A DNA stretch of 64,000 bases from Theobroma cacao. Taxonomy: Eukaryota > Streptophyta > Magnoliopsida > Malvales > Malvaceae. The stretch is from contig NC_030858.1 in assembly GCF_000208745.1 (NCBI RefSeq), positions 1,134,597 to 1,198,596 on the forward strand, given 5' to 3'. Below the pieces are notes generated by a model. That model was not told the origin of the DNA. It saw only the letters and a list, made by a program, of their open reading frames with translations, and did no database searches. Position numbers and translations under genes: made by a program. Shown piece after piece: positions 23,666 through 33,431 of this stretch (positions are counted from its first letter, which is position 1; every line of letters starts with the position of its first letter).

Positions 23666-23726
23666 TGGGCCGATGAATAAATCTGGACCCTTCATCTTGA
23701 GTTGGAACTGGGCCATGATTTGGGCT
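23666..23726 (-). promoter_or_regulatory. Cluster of three site II (TGGGCY) motifs upstream of EMC7
   Basis: TGGGCC lies at 23666-23671 and 23709-23714, and TGGGCT at 23721-23726, all within 175 bases upstream of the EMC7 ATG. Clustered site II elements bind TCP factors and mark growth-linked housekeeping promoters in plants. The motifs lie in inverted orientation relative to this minus-strand gene. Confidence 0.5.
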
Positions 23727-23729
23727 TGT

Positions 23730-24344
23730 CCAGAATCAGCAGAGACGAATTTTCATTTTACTTTCTTCCCAAAAAAAAATCCTTTTTGTAGTATTTTTTG
23801 GAAATAAAATTTTATTTAGTGAGAGTGACTTCTTATTTAAATAATTAAAATTTAAATTACAATTATTTTTACCACTTTATATTTAAAATGAAATTATTTT
23901 TCATAGGTTATTATAAATTGTTACTATTTTACTATTTTACTGATTTGCCTAACAATTTCTTTTATGAGTGTTGAGGAGACACTTCGGTAAGATCCAAAGG
24001 TCAAAAAAAAATAGGGAGACAAAAAATAAATCTTTTGATTAAAGAGAATATCTTACAATTAAAGGCTCAATGCCAAAACAAACCATGAATCAAGACACAA
24101 TGAGGATTTCTTCTTTTTCCTCAACAAGCTAGGCAAAAAAAAAAAACAAAAACAAAACAAAAAATACAAAAGAAAAGACAAGAATTTCCATTTACAAGAT
24201 TGATTATGGTAGAACATTGCTTTCATCCTTTTCCCCCAACAAACGATACCTTGAAGGAAGTTTATACAACAAATATGGTGGAGATAATGGCTCCTGACAA
24301 AGAATGAAGATGATCTAATTAAGCTAATATGATTCCCACAAATG
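23730..24344. other. Spacer between EMC7 and the EamA transporter
   Basis: AT-rich sequence with several A-runs (24003-24010, 24130-24165). It contains the promoter side of EMC7 and the 3'UTR of the transporter gene. No other feature is seen. Confidence 0.6.
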
Positions 24345-27300
24345 CTACAATCCCAGCTTTCTTGAGAACCAGTCTGAACAATTAGCTATTACAAATCCAC
24401 CAAACACCTGCAGTGCACCATAGAAAAATGTAAAAGAGATTAAACCCGGTGTCGCGCAATATCTAATAAACCACATTTATTCAGACAGTTGAATTACCTG
24501 AGCTGAGCCCAGAATGTAAATTGCAGAGTAGTGACGGCCATGAATGACCATGTCAGCCACCATTGCAAGAGGGATGGTAAGTGACATGCCCAATGTGGCT
24601 ACCAGAGGAGTTGTCCATACAACACATAATGCCCTAGGGAGAAGAGAGGAAATTTGGAGAAAGGTTAAGAATACGTGAAACGAGGAAAATATAGAGGGTA
24701 GGTGAATGAAGTACTTGGGAAAAGGATGCATACCAAAAATAATCGGAGAGGACACTTCCAACGAAGCCATTTGCGAGGACTACTTCATCCAATTTAGCAG
24801 AGTGTGGAATTGTGAATTTGGGTTCTATTCCCAAGGCTGTCAATGGCCAAACTGAAACAATGGTTTTAAAGAAACAATTAGTTTGCTAATTAAACGTCCA
24901 GCTGTACTCTTCAGTCAAGAGTCAATGGCTTGTAACAAGAATTTAGATACCAACTTCAATGACTTATTCATAAGAATATTGATTCTCAAACGACTCTTAC
25001 CAAGCCACCATAGCGCTACAAGTGTAAACAGTCCTATGTATCCAAATAACTTTTGAACATCAACCCTTTCTCCTTCCTCACCTGCAAACTTTTTAAGCAG
25101 CACTGCAACATAATTGAAAAATGGAAGACAAGATGACAATTTGGCAAAAAATTGTAGAACAGATAAATAAATCAAATAAGAGAATCAACCAAACCTGTAA
25201 ATAGCCCATATGACATGGCTGAGAGGAGGCCAAAAAGATCACCAACAAGAGAGCGTTTCCCATTGCTAAACACAAACATCAACTGTCAATGTCCAAAACA
25301 TATATTACAAAGAGCAAGCTAGCAGGAAAAAACCTAACACTAACAACATATCTGATGAAATACGTAAGAACATAACTGCATGCATGATATAGTTATAGCC
25401 AAATGGAAGTATCATGTGAAAATGCTTAATTACAGTATGGAAATGCTTTTAGGCCATATGATTTGTTGGCCAAATGAAGAGATCTTCTGTGGGTTAGAAC
25501 TTAATTATCACTTTTGATATAGTAATAGTAAAAGTCCTGCAGCTTATGAAAGCTGGCAGGAAAGAGCTGAATGATAAAAGAAAGCAATTCATCACTGAGC
25601 TTTTCTTTACCAGAAGCCATAAAAATGTAGCAGAAAATCATAATATTAACCTGAAATGCTTTAAGGTACTCCTGGAACTTGTAAAAAGGATTGTGGAGGA
25701 AGTGTATAAACCACTAACCCTCTTCTTTGAACTATTGTGGCTTTGGCAGCCCTATTACTTGCATGTAAGCAGCAATACCAACTATAAATCAAAAGTGTAT
25801 AAACATAAATGTCTAGATACATTCATGTATATTTCTATACTTATTGCATAGAGTTCTATAAAGGCAACACAGTCCTGCCTGAAAAGCATGCCAAGAATAT
25901 ACATGCTGAGACATTCAAGATAAAATGAACTTACGATGAAGAACCTATTGAATCATCAGCAGCCCAAGTTTTTCCCAGAGTGGTCATCGCAACACCAGCC
26001 ATGCTGACAAAGACTGCAACAACCTTTGCTACATTTAATGAATCTTGGCCCAGAAAAGCACCAATAAAAAGAGTAAAAAGTCCTGAAGTTGAGGACAGCA
26101 CCGTTGTACTTGCCACACTTGTACGTGCAAGAGCAGCATTTGATAAATACTGCAAACAACCAAAAAGCATTAGCAATAACTCTTTTAAGTTCCTTTGCAT
26201 AGAAAAATGATTCAATATCCAAAAATGTGAAAAATATTTCCCAGAAAAACTATTTTATCAATGCAAAAACTACCCTTTTGAGGGAGAATCCTTTGCTTTA
26301 TTTACAAAGTGACAAACCAAAAAGGTTTGCATATTCAATGCACAAATTTGAGGCTAAAACTTTAACAGAACAAAATAATGTGAAAAGAAAAGCCCAATCC
26401 TAAAAATGCTTCGCAATCACTAATTACCTCTGTTACAAACCAGATAGGAGCAATATAAAATCCAAAGGTAGCAATCTCCCTCGTGGTAAGCTCTTTGTCT
26501 TGTTTCAGAAAGTGCACTTCATCTTTGTTTTTGGGAACCAATGGCCTTCCCTCTATGTGAGGTGAAAGATCTGCGTCACTGTCTTTCCTAGCCAAAGTCA
26601 CTTGAGGTTCCATTTCATATATTTTGTGCCTTAGAGGAGAACCAAGCTCAATAGATGAGACATCTATACTTTCTACCTCTTTAACAGTTTTCGAAGAACG
26701 ACGTCTTAGCAAGTTACATAGCCAATCCTTAATAAACGCTATTGGAAGGTAAATTACCATAAGCGAAGCTCCAAGATATGTAACCGCAAATGGCTGCTTA
26801 TAGTCAGTAAAGATATCCTGTGGACAAGATATCAATTAGTTTGAATTCAAACTAGCTTCAAAATATTGTAATGCATTGTAGAATTATGACAATATGTAAG
26901 ACTTCTGAGTTTGAAAGAGAAAACAAACAATAACCAAAAATAGTTATTTCTAATCAACCTATGCGGAAGTATGAACAACCTTCATGGGATACATACGTAC
27001 AACGACACCTACATGAAGATCCTCAGAATCGCAACAGATATTATAAATGCATGCCTTCTTCATTTTGATACATCAGACAGTATATTCAGCTAAAAAGACC
27101 TGAACCTTTACAGGATTAAAGGACATAAAGTAGCATAAGTGACAACGATCATTGCAAATATCACTTGAATGCTGCATGGATGAGCTTGGAACAATTGACC
27201 ACGTGAAATAAGATCAAATGCTATTCTTTCCTGACAACTATTTAAAAACCTATTCCACTATTCAAAAATTAAATAACCCAGAAAGCCCATACTTTGCTAT

Positions 27301-27700
27301 ATATAAGTTCCTGCTCCCGTTTAATGATGAATATGCAAACATATAATGAATTAAATTGTAGAACAAGTAAGACCTCCAACAAGCATATTGCTCTCCATTC
27401 TCCTCATTTCCCCAAAGAATATTTTGCCAAAAAAAAAAAACTAAAACGTTCAATTATTCACGATATGTCAATTGCAGCATCCCAAACCAATACAGAACTA
27501 CAAAATGAATTAATTGGTCAAGAACGTGCACAAATGCATATTTCTGGATATATTAATTAAACTTAACAAATGGAATCCAAAGAACCTTTAATAAAAAATA
27601 TGGGAACTCGGAAACTAACCTGGGTTACTTCTGCAGAGGTCACCCATATAACAACAACCGTACCAATCAAGAACAAGCCAGCCTTATACCTCCAACCCAT
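24345..27700 (-). CDS. EamA/DMT-type transporter (SLC35F5/THI74-like)
   Basis: Multipass carrier of the drug/metabolite transporter superfamily; substrate and membrane are not known from sequence. Eight exons in transcript order: 27700-27620, 26817-26428, 26149-25935, 25265-25195, 25102-25001, 24851-24734, 24633-24498 and 24407-24345, giving 391 aa. The N-terminus [27 protein letters not shown] forms helix 1, and [21 protein letters not shown] forms helix 2. A hydrophilic loop of about 100 residues (RRRSSK to KELTTRE) precedes two EamA halves. The first runs from [17 protein letters not shown] to [17 protein letters not shown] and [10 protein letters not shown]. The second runs from [21 protein letters not shown] to [22 protein letters not shown]. 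The tail is [11 protein letters not shown]. The same family sits beside HPGT and EMC7 in Arabidopsis as I recall (At4g32140). Confidence 0.88.
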
Positions 27701-30188
27701 TAGAAATCAGACAAGACCCAGATTCAGAAAAACCACAGGGATTCCAAAGATCTAACTGTTTCAACCAGATCTTCTAAGCAGGTCTTTATGGCTTTTGACC
27801 TGCCACCGACACGTTAATGTACGATCCAAGATGGCGTAGGATTCAATGTTGAAGCTTCAGAAAAAAAAGAGAAAGGCAAAGAGAAAGAGAGAGAGAGAAT
27901 CGTGGGGCGGCTGGTAAGTAGCCGAGAGGTGGGAGGAGGATTCTTTGCAAATTAATAAAAAGCCAAAAGATCTTGTTAAGAAAGAGAGGGAAGGATTTCG
28001 AGAAAATTTTCCTTTTTTTTTGGTTATTAATAATTTGACTCAGTTTAATTGCTTTCTGCCACCACTCTCTTCCTCTCTCTCCTACGTGTCTCTCATTATT
28101 GGCCTTTGTTCCTTTCACTTAACACTCATCATAAAAAAATTGTAAAATAAATTTTATTTTCTCATTTTTAAATCTTTATTCTTGTTTTATTTTCACAAAA
28201 TTAAAATTTTAATATATTTTACTATTAAAATTTAGAAACTTTTCTACAAAATAAATATTCAATACTTTTTTATATAAAAAGATAAAAAAATCATAAAAAT
28301 AATTATAATATGAGAAAATCTTGTTTTAATATAATACAACTTGCGTTGAGATTTGTAATCAAAAATAAAAATATAAATATATAAAAAATTATTTTTAAAT
28401 ATCTTAAGAAATTAAAAATTAAAAAAAAAAAAGCAAAGGGACCACTACTATTACTACATTACATAATGTATTAAACCCGATTTGATTTATAATAATTAAT
28501 TTAAGAATTAAATAACATTTTTTTACAAAAAATAAAAAGTTAAAAAAAAAAGTATAGTATTAACTAGTACTATATGAGGAAATCTTAAATTCATGGGATG
28601 GGATCCAATTTATTCTCATGTAAATTTGAGAAAGTTAAGGCTGGAGCATCAATGCCTTTCCTAATTAATCTATTACTACCTTTCTTCCTATTTCTTTGTC
28701 ATGTCTTTAATTAATTTCTCTGTCATGCCTTCAATGCTGAAATTAATGAATTAATGTTATTTACTAATGCAATATATGCCTCTCAATGTCACTCTGGAAT
28801 TCAATTTGGAAGGAATTGATTTTTCTTATCTGCACATGTTAACATCATCTACTATTACAAAACACGATTTGAACACTGAAAACTTTGCAGGGTCAATCAT
28901 GAATTGACCTAAAACCAATGTAAATTAAGCATTGAGAAAAGTGTATGACAGAACAGCACTTCAAGGATGTGTTCCTTAGCCAAATGTAGGGTTGCTTTGC
29001 TCTGTTTTTTTGGTTTTTGGGATAAATCATTAGGGAATTATTTGGTTGATGATGAGAAGGTTGGCACTAAGCATGTTTTCATGGTTGGTATTATGACATC
29101 AAGGGGGAGAATCTGCTCCAATGTGGTTACCAAATGGCAGTAGATATATGGTATTGGTAGGTGTGCTATAGCTTTTTCCATGATGCAAGTTGCAATTTGT
29201 CTTTAATTTCTTTTGGTTGGTTTCTACCAAATTTGCAAAAGGAACTCCTCTTGAAAATTCCTATTTTTCTGGATTTTATGCAACCTGGTTTCCTCCATCC
29301 ATCATATTCCATGAGTCGACCCAATAAGGTAACAAATATGAATAAAAACGGAATGCAGAAGTTGTCCAGAAAACAGATAATGTTTCCATTAGGCTTTGTT
29401 AATGGACAATTTTTGAAACGATTAACACCATTATTATAAGAGTTTAATCCCTTGTTCACATTAAGACAAAATTATCCAAAAAGCAGATAATGTTGTCGGT
29501 ATACATGGGTAATGGACCATCTTAACAGGATTAACACAATTATTACACATGTTTGATTCTCGATCACTTTAAATTACATGAATAACCCATTGATAGGCAT
29601 TTTTCATTTTTGCTGATTGTCTATCATGATTTTAACAATTTGTGATGAATTAATCATTAGAGTAGAAAAATTGTGTCCTGGAGGAGTCAACTGTCCTACT
29701 ACTGACACGGATCAGCTTGCTTTGAAGGTTGAGAAAGTCAAAGTCATCTGGTTTTTAAGGTGTCGGCTGAATCTGTAAGCCCTGACTCGTATAATCGGGT
29801 CATGAGTTATGCCCACCAGAAGGAATTAGGATTGATGAAAACTTAGGAAACCACGTGAAATCATAAAGAAAAAAGGGTCTAAATTACTCTTTAACAAAAT
29901 CCCATTGCACAAGAAAAACAAAAATCGAAATTCTTTTCATTCCGGGCAAATGCTGGAAGGTATATTCATGAGTAAATTCATGGTTGTGAAACTTTTTCCT
30001 GTTTTTCCAGGCTACAAAATTGGGCTCTCAGGGTTAAAAATCACTATCCCCTGTATCCTGAAATCTGCATTCCAACTAAATAAATGGATTACAATATGTA
30101 TTTCTAAGATGGGGTTTCCCCTTCAGTGAAAATCAGGGGATCCTGGGTCAAATATTTTATGACATTACACCAGATCAAATAATTTAAT
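27701..30188. other. Transporter leader/promoter and AT-rich spacer
   Basis: The first 400 bases contain the transporter leader, with a purine-rich tract at 27863-27900. From 28140 to 28570 the DNA is very AT-rich. After that lies unique-looking spacer with an old local duplication (29361-29560). Open frames at 29161-29459 and 29905-30129 have no recognisable family and are treated as chance. The last part is the 3' side of the ARM-repeat gene. Confidence 0.55.
29361..29560. repeat. Imperfect tandem duplication, unit about 110 bp
   Basis: Segments 29361-29450 and 29471-29560 share TTRTCCARAAARCAGATAATG, then GTTAATGGAC/GGTAATGGACC, then GATTAACACMATTATTA and GTTTRAT. The offset is about 110 bases. 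Divergence is substantial, so the event is old. No coding content or terminal repeats were seen. Confidence 0.6.
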
Positions 30189-31358
30189 TCAAGATGAGGA
30201 ACCCCACAACACCTCTGCAACAATAATAACAGACTCTGCCTCAGAAACAGAGGCTTCTCTGACTCTCCTCAAGATTTCTATCTTAAATTCCCTTCTCTCC
30301 TTGTTACTTAGCACTTCTCCTGCTTCTAATTGCACTGCAAACCTTGCAACACAATTTTCAAATGGAGAATTCCCCACGTAATCTTCCTCATCACTTTCTA
30401 TTTTTGTTTCTGATTTTGCACCTTCTTCATTAGTTGTTCTGTTTTCATTCCCATTGCCATGATTTTCCAGTCTCTGCAACTCAACAAGCTTCTCAATTAA
30501 CCCTGCTCCAAGCATTGCTTCAATTGCTTCTCTTCTCCCATAATATGCGATTCCAAGTATGCAATCTATGGCTGCGACTTGGATTGACACGTTTTCTGAA
30601 CTTAAGAGGCTTATAATTCTTGGGATTTCTCTGTATGCTTCTAGTTCATCAACCAGAGGAATTCTAATAAACTTGACTAGCAAAGAAAGAACTCGAATAG
30701 AACAACAAGATGACATTGATATCAAAGCTCTAACTGTTGGACCCATTAGCACCAATCCTACAAACACATCTTTATTGAATCTAACCAATGCGGCTATTGC
30801 AAGTGCTACCTGATCTTGAATTCTTATCGAACATGAAGAGTCACAGAGTAAGAGTTCAAGAGTCAGGAATACTCTGGCTTTCAAAATCAAATCTTGAAAA
30901 TAAAGATCAAAACCTTGTGACAAACGCTTCTCAAACTCAATCAAAACCTTCACTTTTTCATCCTCATCATCTGAATCTTCAAGTGTTTCCACAAGGTTCT
31001 GAACGTTTTCTCGATCAATATAGGCTTGGATTTCAGTCTCCATTGCACAAGCAACTTGGTAAATCTTGTAGTTGATGATTTGGCGTCTGAGGATGCATGG
31101 CAGGCTATAACCCTGATACTTTTGAACCCTTTCAAGCAGGGTTTTGAGGTTCAAAAGTAGCTGGGAGAGCTTGAAAAGATTAGGGTCGTTTGCAAAAACA
31201 GTGTTTTCGCTCTTTTCAAGGTCTAAGAAAGGTTCAATGGTGGATTGGGTTTTCTTTGTTGCAAAGATGGGGTTTTTCTGTAGATCTTTTGAAGCTCTTT
31301 GAAGGGATTTCAGCAGTGTGAATAACTGTCGATCGTCTTGGTTTGGTGTTTGATCCAT
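30189..31358 (-). CDS. Intronless ARM-repeat superfamily protein
   Basis: A single open frame of 389 aa with no intron signals. The N-terminal 170 residues are helical and resemble the UND-like region of plant U-box/ARM proteins (LKTLLERVQKYQGYSLPCILRRQ; ETEIQAYIDRENVQNLVETL). Armadillo-like helices follow (QVALAIAALVRFNKDVFVGLVLMG, RIISLLSSENVSIQVAAIDCILGIAYYGRREAIEAMLGAGLIEKLVELQ). An acidic loop with NEEGAKSETKIESDEED then separates them from a last helix pair (ENCVARFAVQLEAGEVLSNKERREFK). There is no U-box, so it is not an obvious E3 ligase; it is probably a protein-interaction scaffold. Partner and role are unknown. Confidence 0.85.
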   Translation of the reverse strand: MDQTPNQDDRQLFTLLKSLQRASKDLQKNPIFATKKTQSTIEPFLDLEKSENTVFANDPNLFKLSQLLLNLKTLLERVQKYQGYSLPCILRRQIINYKIYQVACAMETEIQAYIDRENVQNLVETLEDSDDEDEKVKVLIEFEKRLSQGFDLYFQDLILKARVFLTLELLLCDSSCSIRIQDQVALAIAALVRFNKDVFVGLVLMGPTVRALISMSSCCSIRVLSLLVKFIRIPLVDELEAYREIPRIISLLSSENVSIQVAAIDCILGIAYYGRREAIEAMLGAGLIEKLVELQRLENHGNGNENRTTNEEGAKSETKIESDEEDYVGNSPFENCVARFAVQLEAGEVLSNKERREFKIEILRRVREASVSEAESVIIVAEVLWGSSS

Positions 31359-32530
31359 TGCTGGAACACTGCTTAGATTCGAAGCTTAGTACATGTGGTT
31401 TAGGGAGGGAGGGACAGAGGCCAGAGATCAGAGCCAAACTCAAAGAACTTTAAATCCCAACTACCAGTCCAAACAAACAGTTACAACCAAACCTTCAAAA
31501 GTGTTTTCATGTAGGGCAGAAGCAAAAACCCCAGGGAAGTATGAACAGATAGCAGAATTTTCCTCTTCTGTTCCTACAACATTTTCACAATTTCCATCCA
31601 ATTTCTTAGCCATCAATAAACGACACTTCCAATCCAATTTGATGTCCGTGAATTACTGGTTGGGACCAAACTTACAAATTCGTGGCTGTGGGGTCGCCAA
31701 TTATTTTTCCATTCCTCTCAATACTAATGTATTTGGAATTAAATACATATTCATACATTTACGTATACATATATATAATTTAAAATAAAAATACTAATAC
31801 TTAGATATAATTAATAGCATTTTTTTGTCGGTCCAAAAGAATTAGACATGTCACTTTAATTACATATAAAAATATTCATATTATAATATAAATATTCATT
31901 TTAAAAATATACATATAAATTATAAAATTAAAAAAAATTATCGTCAAAAGAGACCATTGAATGGTCACGTGACAAGTAAATAACTCGTCACATGTGAATT
32001 AATAATTCCTCTCAAAAATAATTTTTATATATAGTTATATTATAATTAAAGATTAAATTATTATTTATTGATATGCTTGTTATATAGTATTTGATGTAAT
32101 AAATTTGATAATTTTATTATTTTTTAATTCTTTGTTTGAAAGTTAAAGAAGGGTCGAAAATTTTCTGATTTGGACTTTAAATCAAGATTAAGTAAAAGTA
32201 CTCATTTACACGTTTTAATCAAGATAAAATAAATATAAAGAGATATTATTATTATTAAAAATATTAAAATATATTAATATATAGTTAATTTGTTCAATAG
32301 ATTCTATTGTAAATTTTAAATATAAAAATCGGCCGAATAAATTAAAAAAAATCTATATTCTTAATTGATTTAAGATCTAAATTAAAATAATTAAACTGAA
32401 ATAATCAATTACAATGGATTATTTCGATTTCAAATGAATTCTAAAGAGTATAATTAATTGGATCTATCCAAATTCTTGGTCGAGTCAAAGAGTCACCGAC
32501 TCACCGTGACATAACAGCACAACGACAACG
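31359..32530. other. Divergent spacer between the ARM-repeat and PAP genes
   Basis: The part next to the ARM gene (31359-31640) is of mixed composition and should be its leader/promoter. From 31730 to 32460 the DNA is very AT-rich, with no coding signal. It contains CACGTGAC near 31965-31973 in an ACGT-rich patch. Confidence 0.55.
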
Positions 32531-32624
32531 CTGTCTGCTAACTTACGCTAGAAAACGTCACTTCCTGCTATCTTACGCTAGAAAACGTCACTCCCTGCTA
32601 TCTTACGCTTCCCTATTTATATAA
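32531..32624 (+). promoter_or_regulatory. Promoter of the PAP gene: 30-bp tandem repeat with ACGTCA cores and TATA box
   Basis: Three units of exactly 30 bases start at 32531, 32561 and 32591; the third is cut after 20 bases. Each carries CTGCTA-CTTACGCT, and the first two end in AGAAAACGTCA. ACGTCA is the reverse of TGACGT, the core bound by TGA/bZIP factors. A TATTTATATAAG box follows at 32614-32625. The spacing puts the repeated sites immediately upstream of the core promoter. Confidence 0.6.
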
Positions 32625-32711
32625 GCATTTTTAAATATTAAAAAAAAAAGAAATAGCAAACCTTGACAAACCGTCAACGACCTCCTGACAGATTTCATTT
32701 CCCCCGCCTCC

Positions 32712-32713
<2 letters not shown>

Positions 32714-32743
<30 letters not shown>
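32714..32743. repeat. (CT)n microsatellite in the PAP 5' leader
   Basis: About 15 CT units lie roughly 90 bases downstream of the TATA box, so they are probably transcribed in the leader. CT-rich leaders are common in plants. A good donor (GAG|GTAACT at 32772) and an acceptor (TTCTTCTCAG ending 33371) suggest a 600-nt 5'UTR intron after it. Confidence 0.7.
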
Positions 32744-32751
<8 letters not shown>

Positions 32752-33407
32752 TTGCAACATTTTTCTTCGAGGTAACTTTCTCTCTCTAGACTTTTACTCT
32801 TTGTCTTTACATGTAAAATCAAAGTTCCGACTTGTATTCGGGGTTCTAGTTGTTTTCTTTACTGACATTTTCATTCTTCAGCCTTTCATTCGTGATTCTC
32901 TCTCTTTGTTGAGGAAGTAAGCTCTTTTGCTCGTTTAGACAAATGGTTTTTTGTTTCCTTGTCAAATTCGATTTGTTCTTGTAAATTCTCGTTGGATCTT
33001 TCGTTTGAAAATCTGGGTCAGTTTAATAGATACGGTTTCAACAAAGTATGGCATCGGGTTCGAGTTTCACCGACTTTGCTGCTTGATCTTGATGTTCGAT
33101 TTTGATTGCTGTGAGAATATAGGGAAAGAAAATAAGTATCAATATGAACTCTGTTCTCAAATATTTTGAATTTTCCCTGATTTTTTTTTTGTTCCCCATT
33201 TCTGATAAATGTGGTTTAGATGACAAGTGATTTGCTTACTAGGCACCTGCATCGCAGAAGATGTGATAAAGTTGATAGATCACAGGCAACTCATTTATTC
33301 TTCTTGTTCTGTTTTTAATTTTTGAATTATAGATTTTTTCTTGTGTTTGATTGATTCTATTTTCTTCTCAGATTTGAACTAATTGGAGTTGCTTCAGAGC
33401 TTGATTC

Positions 33408-33431
33408 ATGAACACAGAACAATGGTGCTGA
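33408..33431 (+). promoter_or_regulatory. Upstream ORF overlapping the PAP start codon
   Basis: ATG at 33408 opens a seven-codon frame (MNTEQWC) that stops with TGA at 33429-33431, overlapping the main ATG at 33422 in another frame. It lies in the inferred last leader exon. Ribosomes starting here would bypass the main start, so it could lower translation. Confidence 0.5.

Noticed and set aside
29161..29459. Overlapping 92- and 97-residue frames on opposite strands
   Set aside because: No recognisable motif, AT-rich surroundings and overlap with the tandem duplication.
32663..32920. Plus-strand frame with a Leu-Ser repeat before PAP26
   Set aside because: The repeat comes from the CT microsatellite in the leader; no homology, and it crosses a likely splice donor.
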